DNA of 64,000 nt from Streptantibioticus rubrisoli (GTDB lineage: Bacteria; Actinomycetota; Actinomycetes; Streptomycetales; Streptomycetaceae). The translations under genes and the position numbers were made by a program. This document shows positions 42,392 through 51,226 of the stretch, one piece after another (position 1 is the first letter of the stretch; the number at the start of each line of letters is the position of its first letter). The notes beneath the pieces are model-generated. The model was not told the origin of the DNA and searched no databases. It saw only the letters and a list, made by a program, of their open reading frames with translations. The stretch covers positions 1-64,000 of the forward strand of contig NZ_JANFNH010000040.1 in the NCBI RefSeq assembly GCF_024436055.1. The letters run 5' to 3'.

Positions 42392-43339
42392 TCACGCCCG
42401 GAACGTGCGGCGGTAGGTGTCCGGCGGTACGCCGATCGTGCGGTGGAAGTGGCGGCGCAGTGTCGCCGCCGTGCCCATGCCCGCGGCCGAGGCGATGGCC
42501 TCGACGCTGTCGTTCGTGGTCTCCAGCAGTTCCTGCGCGCGGCGGATCCGCTGCGTCAGCAGCCACTGCAGCGGGGTGGTGCCGGTTACCGAGCGGAAGT
42601 GGCGGCTCAGGTGCCGCGAGCTCATGTTCGCCTCGCGGGCGAGATCCTCCACGGTGAGCGGCTGGTCCAGCCGCCGCATCACCCAGGGGAGCAGCTCGGC
42701 CAGGGGATGGCCGTCCTGGGCGGGCACCGGCGTGGTCACGAACTGGGCCTGACCACCGGCCCGGTGGGGCGGCACGACCAGGTAGCGGGCGACCACGTTG
42801 GCGATCGCCGAGCCGTGGTCGCGGCGGACCAGATGCAGGCACAGGTCCATCGCTGCGGCCTTGCCCGCAGACGTGAGCACGCTGCCGTTGTCGACGTAGA
42901 GCACGTCCGGGTCGACCTTCACCCGGGGATAGCGTGCGGCCAGTTCCTCGGCGTGGGCCCAGTGCGCGGTCGCGCTCAGCCCGTCCAACAGCCCGGCGGC
43001 GGCCAGCACGAACACGCCGGTGCACAGGGAGACCACCCGCGCACCCGACTCGTGCGCCGCACGCACCGCCTCGACCAGGTCGGCTGGCGGGTCCTGCTCC
43101 ACGTCAGCCAAGGCGGGGACGATCACGGTGTCGGCGTGCGTCAGCCCGTCGAGCCCGCAGTCCGGCTCCAGCAGGAACCGGCCGACCCGGACGGGGTGCG
43201 TGCCGCACACCCTGACGTCGTACCAGGGGCCTGGCAGGGCGGCCGGGGCGGAGCCGAAGACCTCGTAGGCCAGGGCTAGTTCGAAGTGCAGCATCCCGTC
43301 GGTGGCTGCGATCGCGACGGAGCGCGGGACAGAACTCAT
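42392..43339 (-). CDS. GlxA/AraC-family transcriptional regulator
   Basis: 315 residues: an N-terminal DJ-1/PfpI-type amidotransferase-like domain (about 10-185, with Cys in VVSLCTGVFVLAAAGLLDG) and two C-terminal AraC helix-turn-helices (LTVEDLAREANMSSRHLSRH, VEAIASAAGMGTAATLRRHF). The ATG 43339 has no SD and may be leaderless. Divergent from a reductase gene over 127 bp, which it probably controls. Confidence 0.9.
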   Translation of the reverse strand: MSSVPRSVAIAATDGMLHFELALAYEVFGSAPAALPGPWYDVRVCGTHPVRVGRFLLEPDCGLDGLTHADTVIVPALADVEQDPPADLVEAVRAAHESGARVVSLCTGVFVLAAAGLLDGLSATAHWAHAEELAARYPRVKVDPDVLYVDNGSVLTSAGKAAAMDLCLHLVRRDHGSAIANVVARYLVVPPHRAGGQAQFVTTPVPAQDGHPLAELLPWVMRRLDQPLTVEDLAREANMSSRHLSRHFRSVTGTTPLQWLLTQRIRRAQELLETTNDSVEAIASAAGMGTAATLRRHFHRTIGVPPDTYRRTFRA

Positions 43340-43466
43340 GTCGGTAACTGTACGGGTCTTGTCGTTCCGGACACTGGGCGCCGATGGGCCAAGGAGGACA
43401 GGATTGCCGAAGTGGATCACGTAGTGGGATTCCGCAGTGGATTACTTCAGGCACGTGGGAGCGGGT

Positions 43467-44489
43467 ATGGGAGCGGGTCGGAACGTGGCGGTGTTCGGCG
43501 CCTATGGGCACACTGGGCGGTTCGTGGTCGCGGAGCTGCGCGAACGCGGGTACGTCCCGCTGCTCCTCGGCCGTGACCAGGACAAGCTGCTGACGCTGGC
43601 GAAGGCACACCCCGGGCTTGAGGCGCGGCAGGCGTCGGTCGACGATCCGGCCTCGCTCGACCGCGCGCTCAACGGCGCGGCCGCTGTGGTCAACTGCGCC
43701 GGGCCCTTCGCCACGACCGCCGCCCCGCTGGTCGAGGCGGCGCTGCGCGCTGGCGTCCCGTATGTCGACGTCGCGGCCGAAATCGAGGCGAACCTCGACA
43801 CGTTCGCGCACTTCGCGGAGCGCGCCCGCGCCGCAGGCACCGTGGTGGTCCCGGCGATGGCCTTCTTCGGCGGTCTCGGCGACCTGTTGGTCACCACCGC
43901 GATGGGCGACTGGACTGCGGCGGACGAGGCGCACATCGCCTACGGCCTGAGCAGCTGGCACCCCACTGCGGGAACCCTCGCCGCGGGCGTGGTCTCGCGG
44001 CAGCGACGGGGTGGCCGCCGTGTCCGCTACACCGGCGGACGGCTGGAGTACCACGACGGAGCTCTGCCGACCCTGGAGTGGACCTTCCCGCCTCCGCTCG
44101 GCCCCCAGAGCGTCATCGCAGAGTTCACCATGGCCGACGTCGTCACCGTTCCCAGCCACCTGGCGGTTCCGGAGGTGCGCACCTACATGACCGCCAAGGC
44201 GGCCGCGGACCTGTCCGCTCCTGACGCCTCGGCACCGACCGCCGTCGACGAGCGCGGCCGCTCCGCGCAGACCTTCCTCGTCGATGTCCTCGTCCGCTCG
44301 GGCCACACGGAACGCCGCGTGGTCGCCGCCGGTCAGGACATCTACGCCATCAGCGCGCCGCTCGCGGTGGAGGCCGTCGACCGTATCCTCACCGGCCGCA
44401 CCAGGACCACCGGCGTCGCCTCCGCGGGCGCGGTCTTCGATGCCCCGGACTTCCTGCGCGCCCTGTCCTCGCACCTCTCGCTACGCTGA
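43467..44489 (+). CDS. Saccharopine-dehydrogenase-like NAD(P)-binding reductase
   Basis: 340 residues. N-terminal Rossmann fold NVAVFGAYGHTGRFVVAELR, then GAAAVVNCAGPF, typical of saccharopine-dehydrogenase-like and trans-acting enoyl reductase proteins. The C-terminal half is a substrate domain without a known motif. ATG 43467 with GGGAG 5 nt before it; the GTG at 43437 lacks a site. Paired divergently with the GlxA/AraC-type regulator. Confidence 0.87.
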   Translation: MGAGRNVAVFGAYGHTGRFVVAELRERGYVPLLLGRDQDKLLTLAKAHPGLEARQASVDDPASLDRALNGAAAVVNCAGPFATTAAPLVEAALRAGVPYVDVAAEIEANLDTFAHFAERARAAGTVVVPAMAFFGGLGDLLVTTAMGDWTAADEAHIAYGLSSWHPTAGTLAAGVVSRQRRGGRRVRYTGGRLEYHDGALPTLEWTFPPPLGPQSVIAEFTMADVVTVPSHLAVPEVRTYMTAKAAADLSAPDASAPTAVDERGRSAQTFLVDVLVRSGHTERRVVAAGQDIYAISAPLAVEAVDRILTGRTRTTGVASAGAVFDAPDFLRALSSHLSLR

Positions 44490-44701
44490 CCCGACCGCAC
44501 CGCCACCGTACCGGCGGGCAGTCCGTGGGTACGGTGGCGGCGCCGTGGCTGCGAGGCTTGCCACCGAGAACGCGTCACGTCGAGTGGATGGCGCGCCACG
44601 CCTCGCCCGCTGGGCGGAGCATGTCGTCGGCGCCGGTGGGAAGGCGTATAACACGCGCACCCGGCCGTGGGGTCCTCGGGGCGCGTCATGGAGGTCTTGT
44701 C

Positions 44702-46189
44702 ATGGCGAGTGCGCACCTACGTCCCGAGGGAACGGCGACGATCACCACCTCCGTGCCCGCGCGGCTCGACCGGCTGCCGTGGTCGCGGTGGCACTGGATG
44801 GTCGTGGTCGGGCTGGGCACGGTGTGGATCCTCGACGGCCTGGAAGTGACGGTGGTGGGCAACATCGCCTCCCGGCTGTCGGAGAAGGGCAGTGGACTGG
44901 CCATCACCAGTGCCCAGGTCACCGGTGTGGCCGCGGCGCTGTATGTGGCGGGCGCCTGCGCGGGCGCGCTGTTCTTCGGCTGGCTCACCGACCGCTACGG
45001 ACGCAAGCGGCTCTTCCTCGTCACTCTCGCGCTCTACCTCGGGGCCACCGCGCTGACCGGAATCTCCTTCCACGCCTGGTGGTTCTTCCTCTTCCGCTTC
45101 CTGACCGGCTGCGGCATCGGCGGCGAGTACGCCGCGATCAATTCGGCCATCGACGAGCTGATCCCGGCGACCTACCGCGGTCGGGTCGACCTGATCATCA
45201 ACGGCAGTTTCTGGGTCGGGGCGGTCGGCGGCTCACTGCTGTCGATCCTCATGCTGAACAAGGCTCTGTTCCCGGCCGACCTCGGCTGGCGGTTGACCTT
45301 CGCCCTCGGAGTGGTGCTGGGCCTGGTCATCCTGTTGGTCCGGCGCAACGTGCCCGAGTCGCCGCGCTGGCTGTTCATCCACGGCCGCAAGGCGGAGGCC
45401 GAGGAACTGGTCGCCTCGATCGAGGCCGAGGTCGCCGCCCAGGTCGGCCACGACCTCGAACCCGTGGACCGCGAGATCACCATCCACCAACGCAAGAGCA
45501 TCGGGTTCGGCAAGATCGCGGGAACAGTCTTCCGCCGCTATCCGCGCCGGGCCGTGCTGGGGCTCTCCCTCTTCATCGGCCAAGCCTTCCTCTACAACGC
45601 CATCACCTTCGGCTTCGGCGCCATCCTGACCACCTTCTACCGGGTCCCATCGGGCAGTACCGGCTACTACTTCGTGGTCATCGCGATCGGCAACTTCCTC
45701 GGGCCGCTGCTGCTCGGCCACCTCTTCGACACCGTGGGCCGCCGCCCGATGATCAGCGGGACGTATGTGCTCAGCGGACTGCTGCTGTTCGCCACCGCCT
45801 GGCTGTTCGGCCGGGGCTCGTTGACCGCGGTCACGCTCACCGCGTGCTGGTGCGTGGTCCTCTTCTTCGCCTCCGCGGGCGCGAGCAGCGCGTACCTGAC
45901 CGTCAGCGAGATCTTCCCGATGGAGACCCGGGCCATGGCGATCGCCTTCTTCTACGCGGTCGGCACCGCCGCTGGCGGTATCACCGGCCCGCTGCTGTTC
46001 TCCCAGTTGACCACCACGGGGGTCGCGTCCGACACCGTGCTGGCGTTCCAGATCGGTGCCGCGCTCATGACGGCCGCCGGTGTCGTCTCCGCCTTCCTCG
46101 CCGTGCCCGCCGAACGCCGGTCTCTGGAGGACATCGCCACCCCGTTGACGGCGACGAGCGGCCTCGCCACGCGAAGCGCCGCTGGCTAG
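44702..46189 (+). CDS. MFS transporter
   Basis: 495 residues, 12 helices. Signature GWLTDRYGRKRLFLVTLA after helix 2, RFLTGCGIGGEYAAINSAID in helix 4-5, PESPRWLFIHGR after helix 6 and FDTVGRRPMI mid-loop mark the sugar/metabolite:H+ symporter group. The substrate is unknown. ATG 44702 follows GGAGGT at a 6-nt spacer; the frame open upstream to 44525 lacks a site. Confidence 0.9.
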   Translation: MASAHLRPEGTATITTSVPARLDRLPWSRWHWMVVVGLGTVWILDGLEVTVVGNIASRLSEKGSGLAITSAQVTGVAAALYVAGACAGALFFGWLTDRYGRKRLFLVTLALYLGATALTGISFHAWWFFLFRFLTGCGIGGEYAAINSAIDELIPATYRGRVDLIINGSFWVGAVGGSLLSILMLNKALFPADLGWRLTFALGVVLGLVILLVRRNVPESPRWLFIHGRKAEAEELVASIEAEVAAQVGHDLEPVDREITIHQRKSIGFGKIAGTVFRRYPRRAVLGLSLFIGQAFLYNAITFGFGAILTTFYRVPSGSTGYYFVVIAIGNFLGPLLLGHLFDTVGRRPMISGTYVLSGLLLFATAWLFGRGSLTAVTLTACWCVVLFFASAGASSAYLTVSEIFPMETRAMAIAFFYAVGTAAGGITGPLLFSQLTTTGVASDTVLAFQIGAALMTAAGVVSAFLAVPAERRSLEDIATPLTATSGLATRSAAG

Positions 46190-46201
46190 CCGTGGCTAGC
46201 C
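46184..46201. terminator. Possible short stem-loop at the MFS stop
   Basis: GGCTAGCC (46184-46191), GT, GGCTAGCC (46194-46201); the octamer is self-complementary so the two copies can pair. It includes the TAG stop of the MFS gene. The tip would open, leaving a short stem. Confidence 0.3.
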
Positions 46202-46363
46202 GACAGGGTCGCGTCGTGCCGCCGCCTTCCGGGAGTGCGTGCCCGGGGGAATGTGCGACTCGACAGCCACCGCCACCGGCCTCGACCAGTCATTCGTGAG
46301 CGGGTCATCACGCCCTCGGCCGATGCCGTGGCGGACTGACCACCAAGATCTGCCTAGCCTGCG

Positions 46364-47119
46364 TCAGACCGCGAAGCCACCGTCCACCGCCAGCTCCGCG
46401 CCTGTGACGTATCGGGCGCTCTCGCCGACCAGGTACGAGACGGCGTCCGCGACCTCTGCCGCCGTGCCGTAGCGGCCGAGCGCGGTGAAGCCGCGCTGGA
46501 AGTCGGCGGAATCGCCGTCGCCTGGGTTCATGTCGGTGTCGGTCGGGCCCGGGTGGACCAGGTTGACGGTGACGCCGCGCGGGCCGAGCTCCCGGGCCAT
46601 GCCCTTGGTGAAGCCGATCAGCGCGGCCTTGCTGGTCGCGTAGAGCGCGCTTCCGGGGAAGGCCACGCGCTGGGCGATGCAGCTGCCGATGCTCACGATC
46701 CGTCCGCCCTCGGCCAGGTGCCGCACCGCCGCCTGGGCGTAGAGGTAGGGCGCGCGAACGTTCACCGCCAGCACCCGGTCGATCTGGTCGAGTGCCACCG
46801 CCTCGATCGGCCCGACGGCGCCGACACCCGCGTTGTTCACCAGGATGTCCAGCCGCCCGAACCGTTCGGCGACCCCCGCCACCGCACCGCACACCGCTTC
46901 CGGGTCGGCGCTGTCCGCGCGGACGGCCCAGCCAGTGCGCCCCATCGCGGTGATCTTGGCGACCACCTCCTTGGCCAACTCGGCCGAGCCCTGGTAGGTC
47001 AGCGCGACGTCTGCGCCGTCCTCGGCCAGCCGCAGCGCGACCGCTGCCCCGATCCCTCGGCTGCCGCCGGTCACCAGCGCCACCTTGCCGTCGAGCGCCG
47101 TCGCCCCGTTCATCGTCAT
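46364..47119 (-). CDS. Short-chain dehydrogenase/reductase
   Basis: 251 residues, classical SDR: TGGSRGIGAAVALRLAEDGA, NNAGVG, Ser in IVSIGSCIA, Tyr-Ser-Lys in SALYATSKAAL and the end VTGAELAVDGGFAV. Arg/Ser after the glycine loop suggests NADPH. Start at ATG 47119 (AAGGAG at 10 nt) or ATG 47113 (GGAG at 6 nt). Substrate unknown; it stands alone between unrelated genes. Confidence 0.9.
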   Translation of the reverse strand: MTMNGATALDGKVALVTGGSRGIGAAVALRLAEDGADVALTYQGSAELAKEVVAKITAMGRTGWAVRADSADPEAVCGAVAGVAERFGRLDILVNNAGVGAVGPIEAVALDQIDRVLAVNVRAPYLYAQAAVRHLAEGGRIVSIGSCIAQRVAFPGSALYATSKAALIGFTKGMARELGPRGVTVNLVHPGPTDTDMNPGDGDSADFQRGFTALGRYGTAAEVADAVSYLVGESARYVTGAELAVDGGFAV

Positions 47120-47380
47120 CTCCGTAGAACTCCTTGTTCCGGTCTTGGACACGGCTAAATCCTCAACCGGAACGCCCTGCGGTTCTGGCGGTATTAAGAC
47201 GTCGCGTTTGAGCGTCATCGACGAGTCCTGGATTAGCGCAGTTGACAGGCCGTTACTGACTTTGTTGGCGTGATGTCGTAGCCGACAGGTGGTGATCGTC
47301 GCAGTACGCCTTGAACGCGAAGACAAATGAACGGTGCTAGGGCGCATCCAACGGGTCGGTGCAGACCCACCGGATTCGGC

Positions 47381-47728
47381 CTAGGTGCGAGGCCCTCGAT
47401 AGTGACGCAGTTGGTGTGGTGTTCTGCGGCGGCCGTCCTGGGGGACTGCTTCGGGGTCGCAACTGGCGTTCTCGGAGCCGACGGCTTGGGGTTTCGGGTC
47501 GCCTTTGCTGTGGTCAGGCGGTTCGGTTGACTCGCGTTCCTGGGGCGTCTGCCAAGCTCCACGCCGCGGTTGGGGATCGCGGGTTGGAGTGGGCTCGCGG
47601 CTGCGTAGCCGGTATCCGTACACGACGGCGGCGGTCAGGATGATGACGATGGCGACGCCCATGATGGCGGGGCCGATTGCGGCGCCCAGATCTCGTGCCG
47701 GTCCAGCGCTCGTGGTGACGATTCGCAT
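47381..47728 (-). CDS. Small single-helix membrane protein (DUF6479-like)
   Basis: 115 residues: one membrane helix (about 15-40, IGPAIMGVAIVIILTAAVVY), then a hydrophilic Pro/Arg/Glu-rich tail with PRRGAWQTPQERES and AVPQDGRRRTPHQL. The arrangement matches small streptomycete DUF6479-type proteins as I recall them. Weak SD GGTAGG. No function known. Confidence 0.65.
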   Translation of the reverse strand: MRIVTTSAGPARDLGAAIGPAIMGVAIVIILTAAVVYGYRLRSREPTPTRDPQPRRGAWQTPQERESTEPPDHSKGDPKPQAVGSENASCDPEAVPQDGRRRTPHQLRHYRGPRT

Positions 47729-47893
47729 GGCGGTCGCCTACCCGGCAGCGGGCCGTGCATCCGGATACGTCGGCTGTGATGCGGGAGGTGGCCTGGACCG
47801 GCGGGGCCGACTCGCCGGGTTGATCACCGGCGGGGTGCGTGGGCCGGTCCAGGCGTATCTCGATGAGGCGTTACGGGTGGTTGCCGTGGTGGG

Positions 47894-48064
47894 TTAGCGG
47901 CGTGTGGCTGTCCGGGCGCGGGTGTGTCGGACGGCTGCCGCGAGTCCGATCATGCCGAGCATCCACATCTGGCAGCCCTGCTTCGGGTTCCTGCCGCGAA
48001 CGTTGGTGCCGCGGACCCAGGTGCCGTCTTTGCGCCGGTATCCCTTGCGGTGGTGTCGCGCCAT
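47894..48064 (-). CDS. Small basic hypothetical protein
   Basis: 56 residues: MARHHRKGYRRKDGTWVRGT, then a GCQMWMLGMIGLAAA hydrophobic patch and a basic end. ATG 48064 follows GAGGGGGG closely, which supports expression. Similar 'RKGYxRKDGTxVRG' small proteins occur in streptomycetes, of unknown role. Confidence 0.6.
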   Translation of the reverse strand: MARHHRKGYRRKDGTWVRGTNVRGRNPKQGCQMWMLGMIGLAAAVRHTRARTATRR

Positions 48065-48113
48065 GTTCCCCCCTCGTGTTGGGATGTGCCCTCCCACGAT
48101 CAGGGCTGGCTGC

Positions 48114-48179
48114 TGGGCCGTGGTAGCCGCATTCCGGTCGGGTGCCGTGGTCGCGCAGGTTCGAACCCTGTCGGCCCGA
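48114..48179 (+). tRNA. tRNA-like sequence lacking a D-arm (probable pseudo-tRNA or tRNA 3' fragment)
   Basis: A textbook T-arm, GCAGG-TTCGAAC-CCTGT (48155-48171), is followed by CGGCCCG (48172-48178), which pairs with TGGGCCG at 48114-48120, and by A48179. Between them GCATT/GGTGC can form an anticodon-like stem around CCGGTCG, but U33 is absent and no D-arm exists. Alternatively GTCGGG (48137-48142) pairs with CCCGAC (48175-48180). The 3' half resembles actinobacterial tRNA-Pro. Probably not a working tRNA; could be an attachment-site scar. Confidence 0.4.
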
Positions 48180-48186
48180 CTTGCCA

Positions 48187-48709
48187 GGCCACAGGTCGAA
48201 GGCCGTTTCCTGTGGGGTGCTTGTGTCGTGGTGCTTGAGGGCTGTGGCGACGGGTGGGGAGACCCTCACTTCGCGGTGCGCGCGGTTCCAGGTGGTGGAG
48301 CAGGCAGGGCGGCGAGGAAAGTGCGATCCTCGGGCGCGAAGCGGGGGCGAGAGCTCCGCGGAGCTGGCGCTGCGACGTCCGGTGGCCCGGTGTCGCTACC
48401 CGCTACGAGAAGAGCGCGACACCTACCTGGCCGACATCCATGCCGCAGGCATCTTCCTCCGGTTCGCCGATGATCCGAAACTGCCAAGTTGGCCCCCGCG
48501 TGGCCCGTCATCCCGGGACTGACGGGCCGGCTCCCCGAAGGGAGCCGTCGCGAGGTAAACCGGAACGTACGCCTCTTCCGGCCGCATCGGAAGACCCACA
48601 CTAATGTGCTCCAGCTCACACCTGCTCGGTCGGGTTGCGGGCCTCAAGACGTCACGATGACGCTGGCCACGCTACGGAGGCCGTGGATACGTTGCCGCTC
48701 GTCAGGATG
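48187..48709. other. Gap without recognised gene
   Basis: 523 bp. A plus frame ending at 48522 (RPVARCRYPLREERDTYLAD then IHAAGIFLRFADDPKLPSWP) has protein-like composition near its end but no start I trust and no recognised family; it may be an eroded gene. Two hairpins follow it. Confidence 0.35.
48502..48546. terminator. Two adjacent stem-loops
   Basis: GGCCCGTCA / TGACGGGCC (48502-48510 and 48520-48528), then directly GGCTCCC-CGAA-GGGAGCC (48529-48546). Tandem terminator-like hairpins lying 164 bp beyond the minus-strand glycoside hydrolase end and at the end of the unassigned plus frame. Confidence 0.55.
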
Positions 48710-49954
48710 TCAGCGGTGGAGATGGGCGATGGCTTGCTTCATGGCCGCCAGGGCTGGCTTCGCAGTCCCGTTGGCGCGCAGCAGGCCGAAGTAGTTCTCG
48801 CTGGAACTCGGGTCGTCTTTCAGGTCCTCACCGGAGTACCAGATGTACGCGCCGATGTCCGGGTCACCAGTTGCTGTCGCGACACCGTCCGCGGCGATCT
48901 GCGCCTACCTGCCTTCGGTGACGTGTGTCGTCGATGGGGTGATGGTTTTGGGGCTGCCGTCCGACGCGGTGCCAGGTCCGCCGGTCGGGGCACCGAATTC
49001 GGTCACCCAGATCGGTAGGTGGGGGAAGCCGTTTCCTACCAGGACGCTGTGGAGGCTGACGCGGCTGCGGTCGATCTTTTCCCACGAGGTGCCCCACGCG
49101 CTATGCGTGCTGGCGAGGTACGGGTAGGTGTACGGGTGATACCCAACGGCGTTGACGGCGCGGAGGGCTCCGGTCTTCGCGACAGCTGACAGGAAGTCGG
49201 TCGGGGAGATGCGTCCGGGTCCGGTGTTCGTGGCTGCCAGGCCACCGAGAACGACACGAGCGGTGGGGTCCGCTGCGTGAAGCGCGGCACTGGTCTGGCG
49301 CAGCAGGGTCGCGTAAGCGGAGGGATTTGGGGCTGGCTTCCAGAAGCCGAGGTTCTCTTCGTTCCAGACTTCCCAGGTGTGGATGCCCTGAGGCGCGTAC
49401 CGCTTCGCGGCTGCTGCCGCGAAGGCGGCGAACGTGGTGGGATCGGCGGGGGCGCATGTCGGTACGGTGCAGCCCGCCGTTCTGGCCCACGGCGGGGTGT
49501 AGGCGATGACGGGCAGAACCGTCAGGTGGTGGGCGCGTGCGGCGGCGACGACGTGGTCGAAGCGTTGCCAGTCGTAGGAGTTTGCCCGGTCTGGCTGGAT
49601 GTCGTACCAGCTGAGGTCTGCGCGGATCCAGGTAGCCCCCACCGTGGTGGCGATGTTGAGTGCCTTGGTGATTTGCTGCTGGTTGTCCCATGTCAGGGTG
49701 TCGCCGTAGGCGATGCCGATGGGCAGCGGTGCCTTGGCTGCCGTGGACTTCGCGGTCAGTTGGACTGCCGCGGCAGTGGGTTTGCTGCCGGACGTGGTGT
49801 GACCGGAGGGCAGGGCCACGGTGGTGATCAGTGTGGCGGCGGCGAGGGCGAGACTCAGCCCGAGGGCTCGGCGCAGGCCTCTGAGGGTTCTGTGGGGCAC
49901 GGTTCTCCATGGAGTGTGCAGCAGTGGGATCACGGCTTGAAAGGCGGAAGGCAT
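48710..49954 (-). pseudogene. Secreted GH39/GH5-like glycoside hydrolase interrupted by an in-frame TAG
   Basis: A signal-anchor region (TLRGLRRALGLSLALAAATL) is followed by a TIM-barrel glycosidase: WIRADLSWYDIQPD, acid/base in HTWEVWNEENLGFW, nucleophile in IWVTEFGAPTGG. The frame meets TAG at 48905-48907 (...VTEGR-stop) but continues without shift as AQIAADGVATATGDPDIGAY, IWYSGEDLKDDPSSSENYFG and KPALAAMKQAIAHLHR to TGA at 48710, the normal barrel end. CAG to TAG is the likely change. The truncated product keeps both catalytic Glu but loses the last barrel strand and helix. Start uncertain: ATG 49954 or GTG 49900 (GGAG close by). Confidence 0.8.
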
Positions 49955-50002
49955 CGAGTAGCTGATGGACTGCCTGATGCGAAAGCCCCATGGGGCATCC
50001 AC

Positions 50003-50418
50003 AACTGGGCGTTCACAAAGCCATCGTCACTCCGTTCATGCGACGTCAGCCTACGAGCCCCGTGCATGGTGGGGTGTGGGGCCATCAGGGAGTGCGTGCC
50101 CGCTCACAACGCCGAACGGTGGAAGGCGGGTTGGTGCTGAGGGCCAATGTGGAGCGGCGCGGTTAGGCGTTAGCCGGATCGGTGCTTGCTCAGTCACCGT
50201 GAGCACGTTCGGTCTGGGGCCGGTGCGTGAGCTCGCAGTGGTGCCGACGAAGCTGCGGGTGCGGATCCGTCATCCGTCCTGCTGGCGAACTCGATGAGTT
50301 CGAGCCCGTTTGCCAACGGTTGTCCGGCCTATCACGCAGGCCGCCAGGTTGCTTCTTCCGCTGGGCTGGAAGGGGCGGTTGTGGCGGTGCTGGCTCTGCT
50401 GAGCCAACAGCCGCGAGT
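50003..50418. other. Gap, nothing recognised
   Basis: 416 bp between the glycoside hydrolase and the MerR gene end. One small hairpin, CGAACTC-GAT-GAGTTCG at 50286-50302, could end the MerR transcript. No gene family seen. Confidence 0.35.
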
Positions 50419-51168
50419 TCAACCGCGTTCGCGGAGGTACGCCTCCAACTCGGCGGCCCCGGTCAGCATTGCCCGTCCGCGGGCGGACAGCCGACCATGC
50501 CAGTCGCGCAGTGCGGCCTCCAGCGGCTCCAAGCCGCCCGCGGCCCGGACCTGGGCGATCAGCGGGGCGATCTGCTCCAGCAGGTAGCCGCCCCGCCTGA
50601 GCTGGTGGGCCAGCCGGGCGTCCCGCACGGCGGCCTCGTCGTAGACGCGGTACCCGGTCAGTGGGTCGCGGCGCGGGCTTACCAGCCCGGCGCGTTCCCA
50701 TTTGCGCAGCGTCGCGGGCCGGATACCGAGTTCGTTCGCCAGCGGCCCGATGAACGTGCTGCCGGGCCTGGACACCGCGGCTGGCTCGGACCCCACACCG
50801 GGGTCGCCCGCCGTGCTGGGCTCCAGGTCGCGCAGGGCGCTCTGTACGGCCTGGAGGGTCCGCCGGTCGTCGAGGAGCTGGGCGTGGCTGGCGTCGATGA
50901 GACGGAACGCCTCATCGACCGCGCCCTCGTTCACGGCCCGCATGATCGACGTCGCCGTCTGGTGGCCGTGGCCGGGCACCAGGGCAAGGAACGCGCGCAG
51001 GGCCCCCGCGTGCAGCGAGGTGTAGGTGCGGTAGCCGTGGGGTGTGCGATCGGCGCGCGGAAGGATTCCGGCTTCCTCGTAGTTCCTGATCGCCTGCGTG
51101 GACAGACCGTGTCCGCGTGCCAGGTCAACCGGCCTGAGCCGTCCACCGCTTTGAAGGTTCCGCCCCAT
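50419..51168 (-). CDS. TioE-like MerR-family regulator with two MerR helix-turn-helices
   Basis: 249 residues. First MerR HTH RPVDLARGHGLSTQAIRNYE with PHGYRTYT wing (about 10-55); helical sensor part (FLALVPGHGHQTATSIMRAV); second HTH GPLANELGIRPATLRKWERA with TGYRVYDEAAVRDARLAHQL (about 150-195). This double layout is that of TioE-family regulators. ATG 51168 has no strong SD. Divergent from the erythromycin-esterase-like gene, sharing a 58-bp intergenic region with inverted repeats. Confidence 0.88.
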   Translation of the reverse strand: MGRNLQSGGRLRPVDLARGHGLSTQAIRNYEEAGILPRADRTPHGYRTYTSLHAGALRAFLALVPGHGHQTATSIMRAVNEGAVDEAFRLIDASHAQLLDDRRTLQAVQSALRDLEPSTAGDPGVGSEPAAVSRPGSTFIGPLANELGIRPATLRKWERAGLVSPRRDPLTGYRVYDEAAVRDARLAHQLRRGGYLLEQIAPLIAQVRAAGGLEPLEAALRDWHGRLSARGRAMLTGAAELEAYLRERG

Positions 51169-51192
51169 GCGACCGACGATATCGCGGAAAAG

Positions 51193-51223
51193 TCTCAACC
51201 GAAGGTTCAACGATACCGTTGAA
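51193..51223. promoter_or_regulatory. Probable MerR operator between regulator and esterase
   Basis: TTCAACG (51206-51212), ATAC, CGTTGAA (51217-51223) form an exact inverted repeat, preceded by CTCAACC at 51194-51200 that repeats the CAAC element. It fills the short gap between the two starts and ends 3 bp before the esterase ATG. Confidence 0.65.
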
Positions 51224-51226
51224 GGC

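Noticed and set aside
48142-48522. Plus-strand frame with protein-like composition near its end
   Set aside because: It begins inside the tRNA-like sequence, has no ribosome site and no recognised family; noted only as a possible eroded gene.
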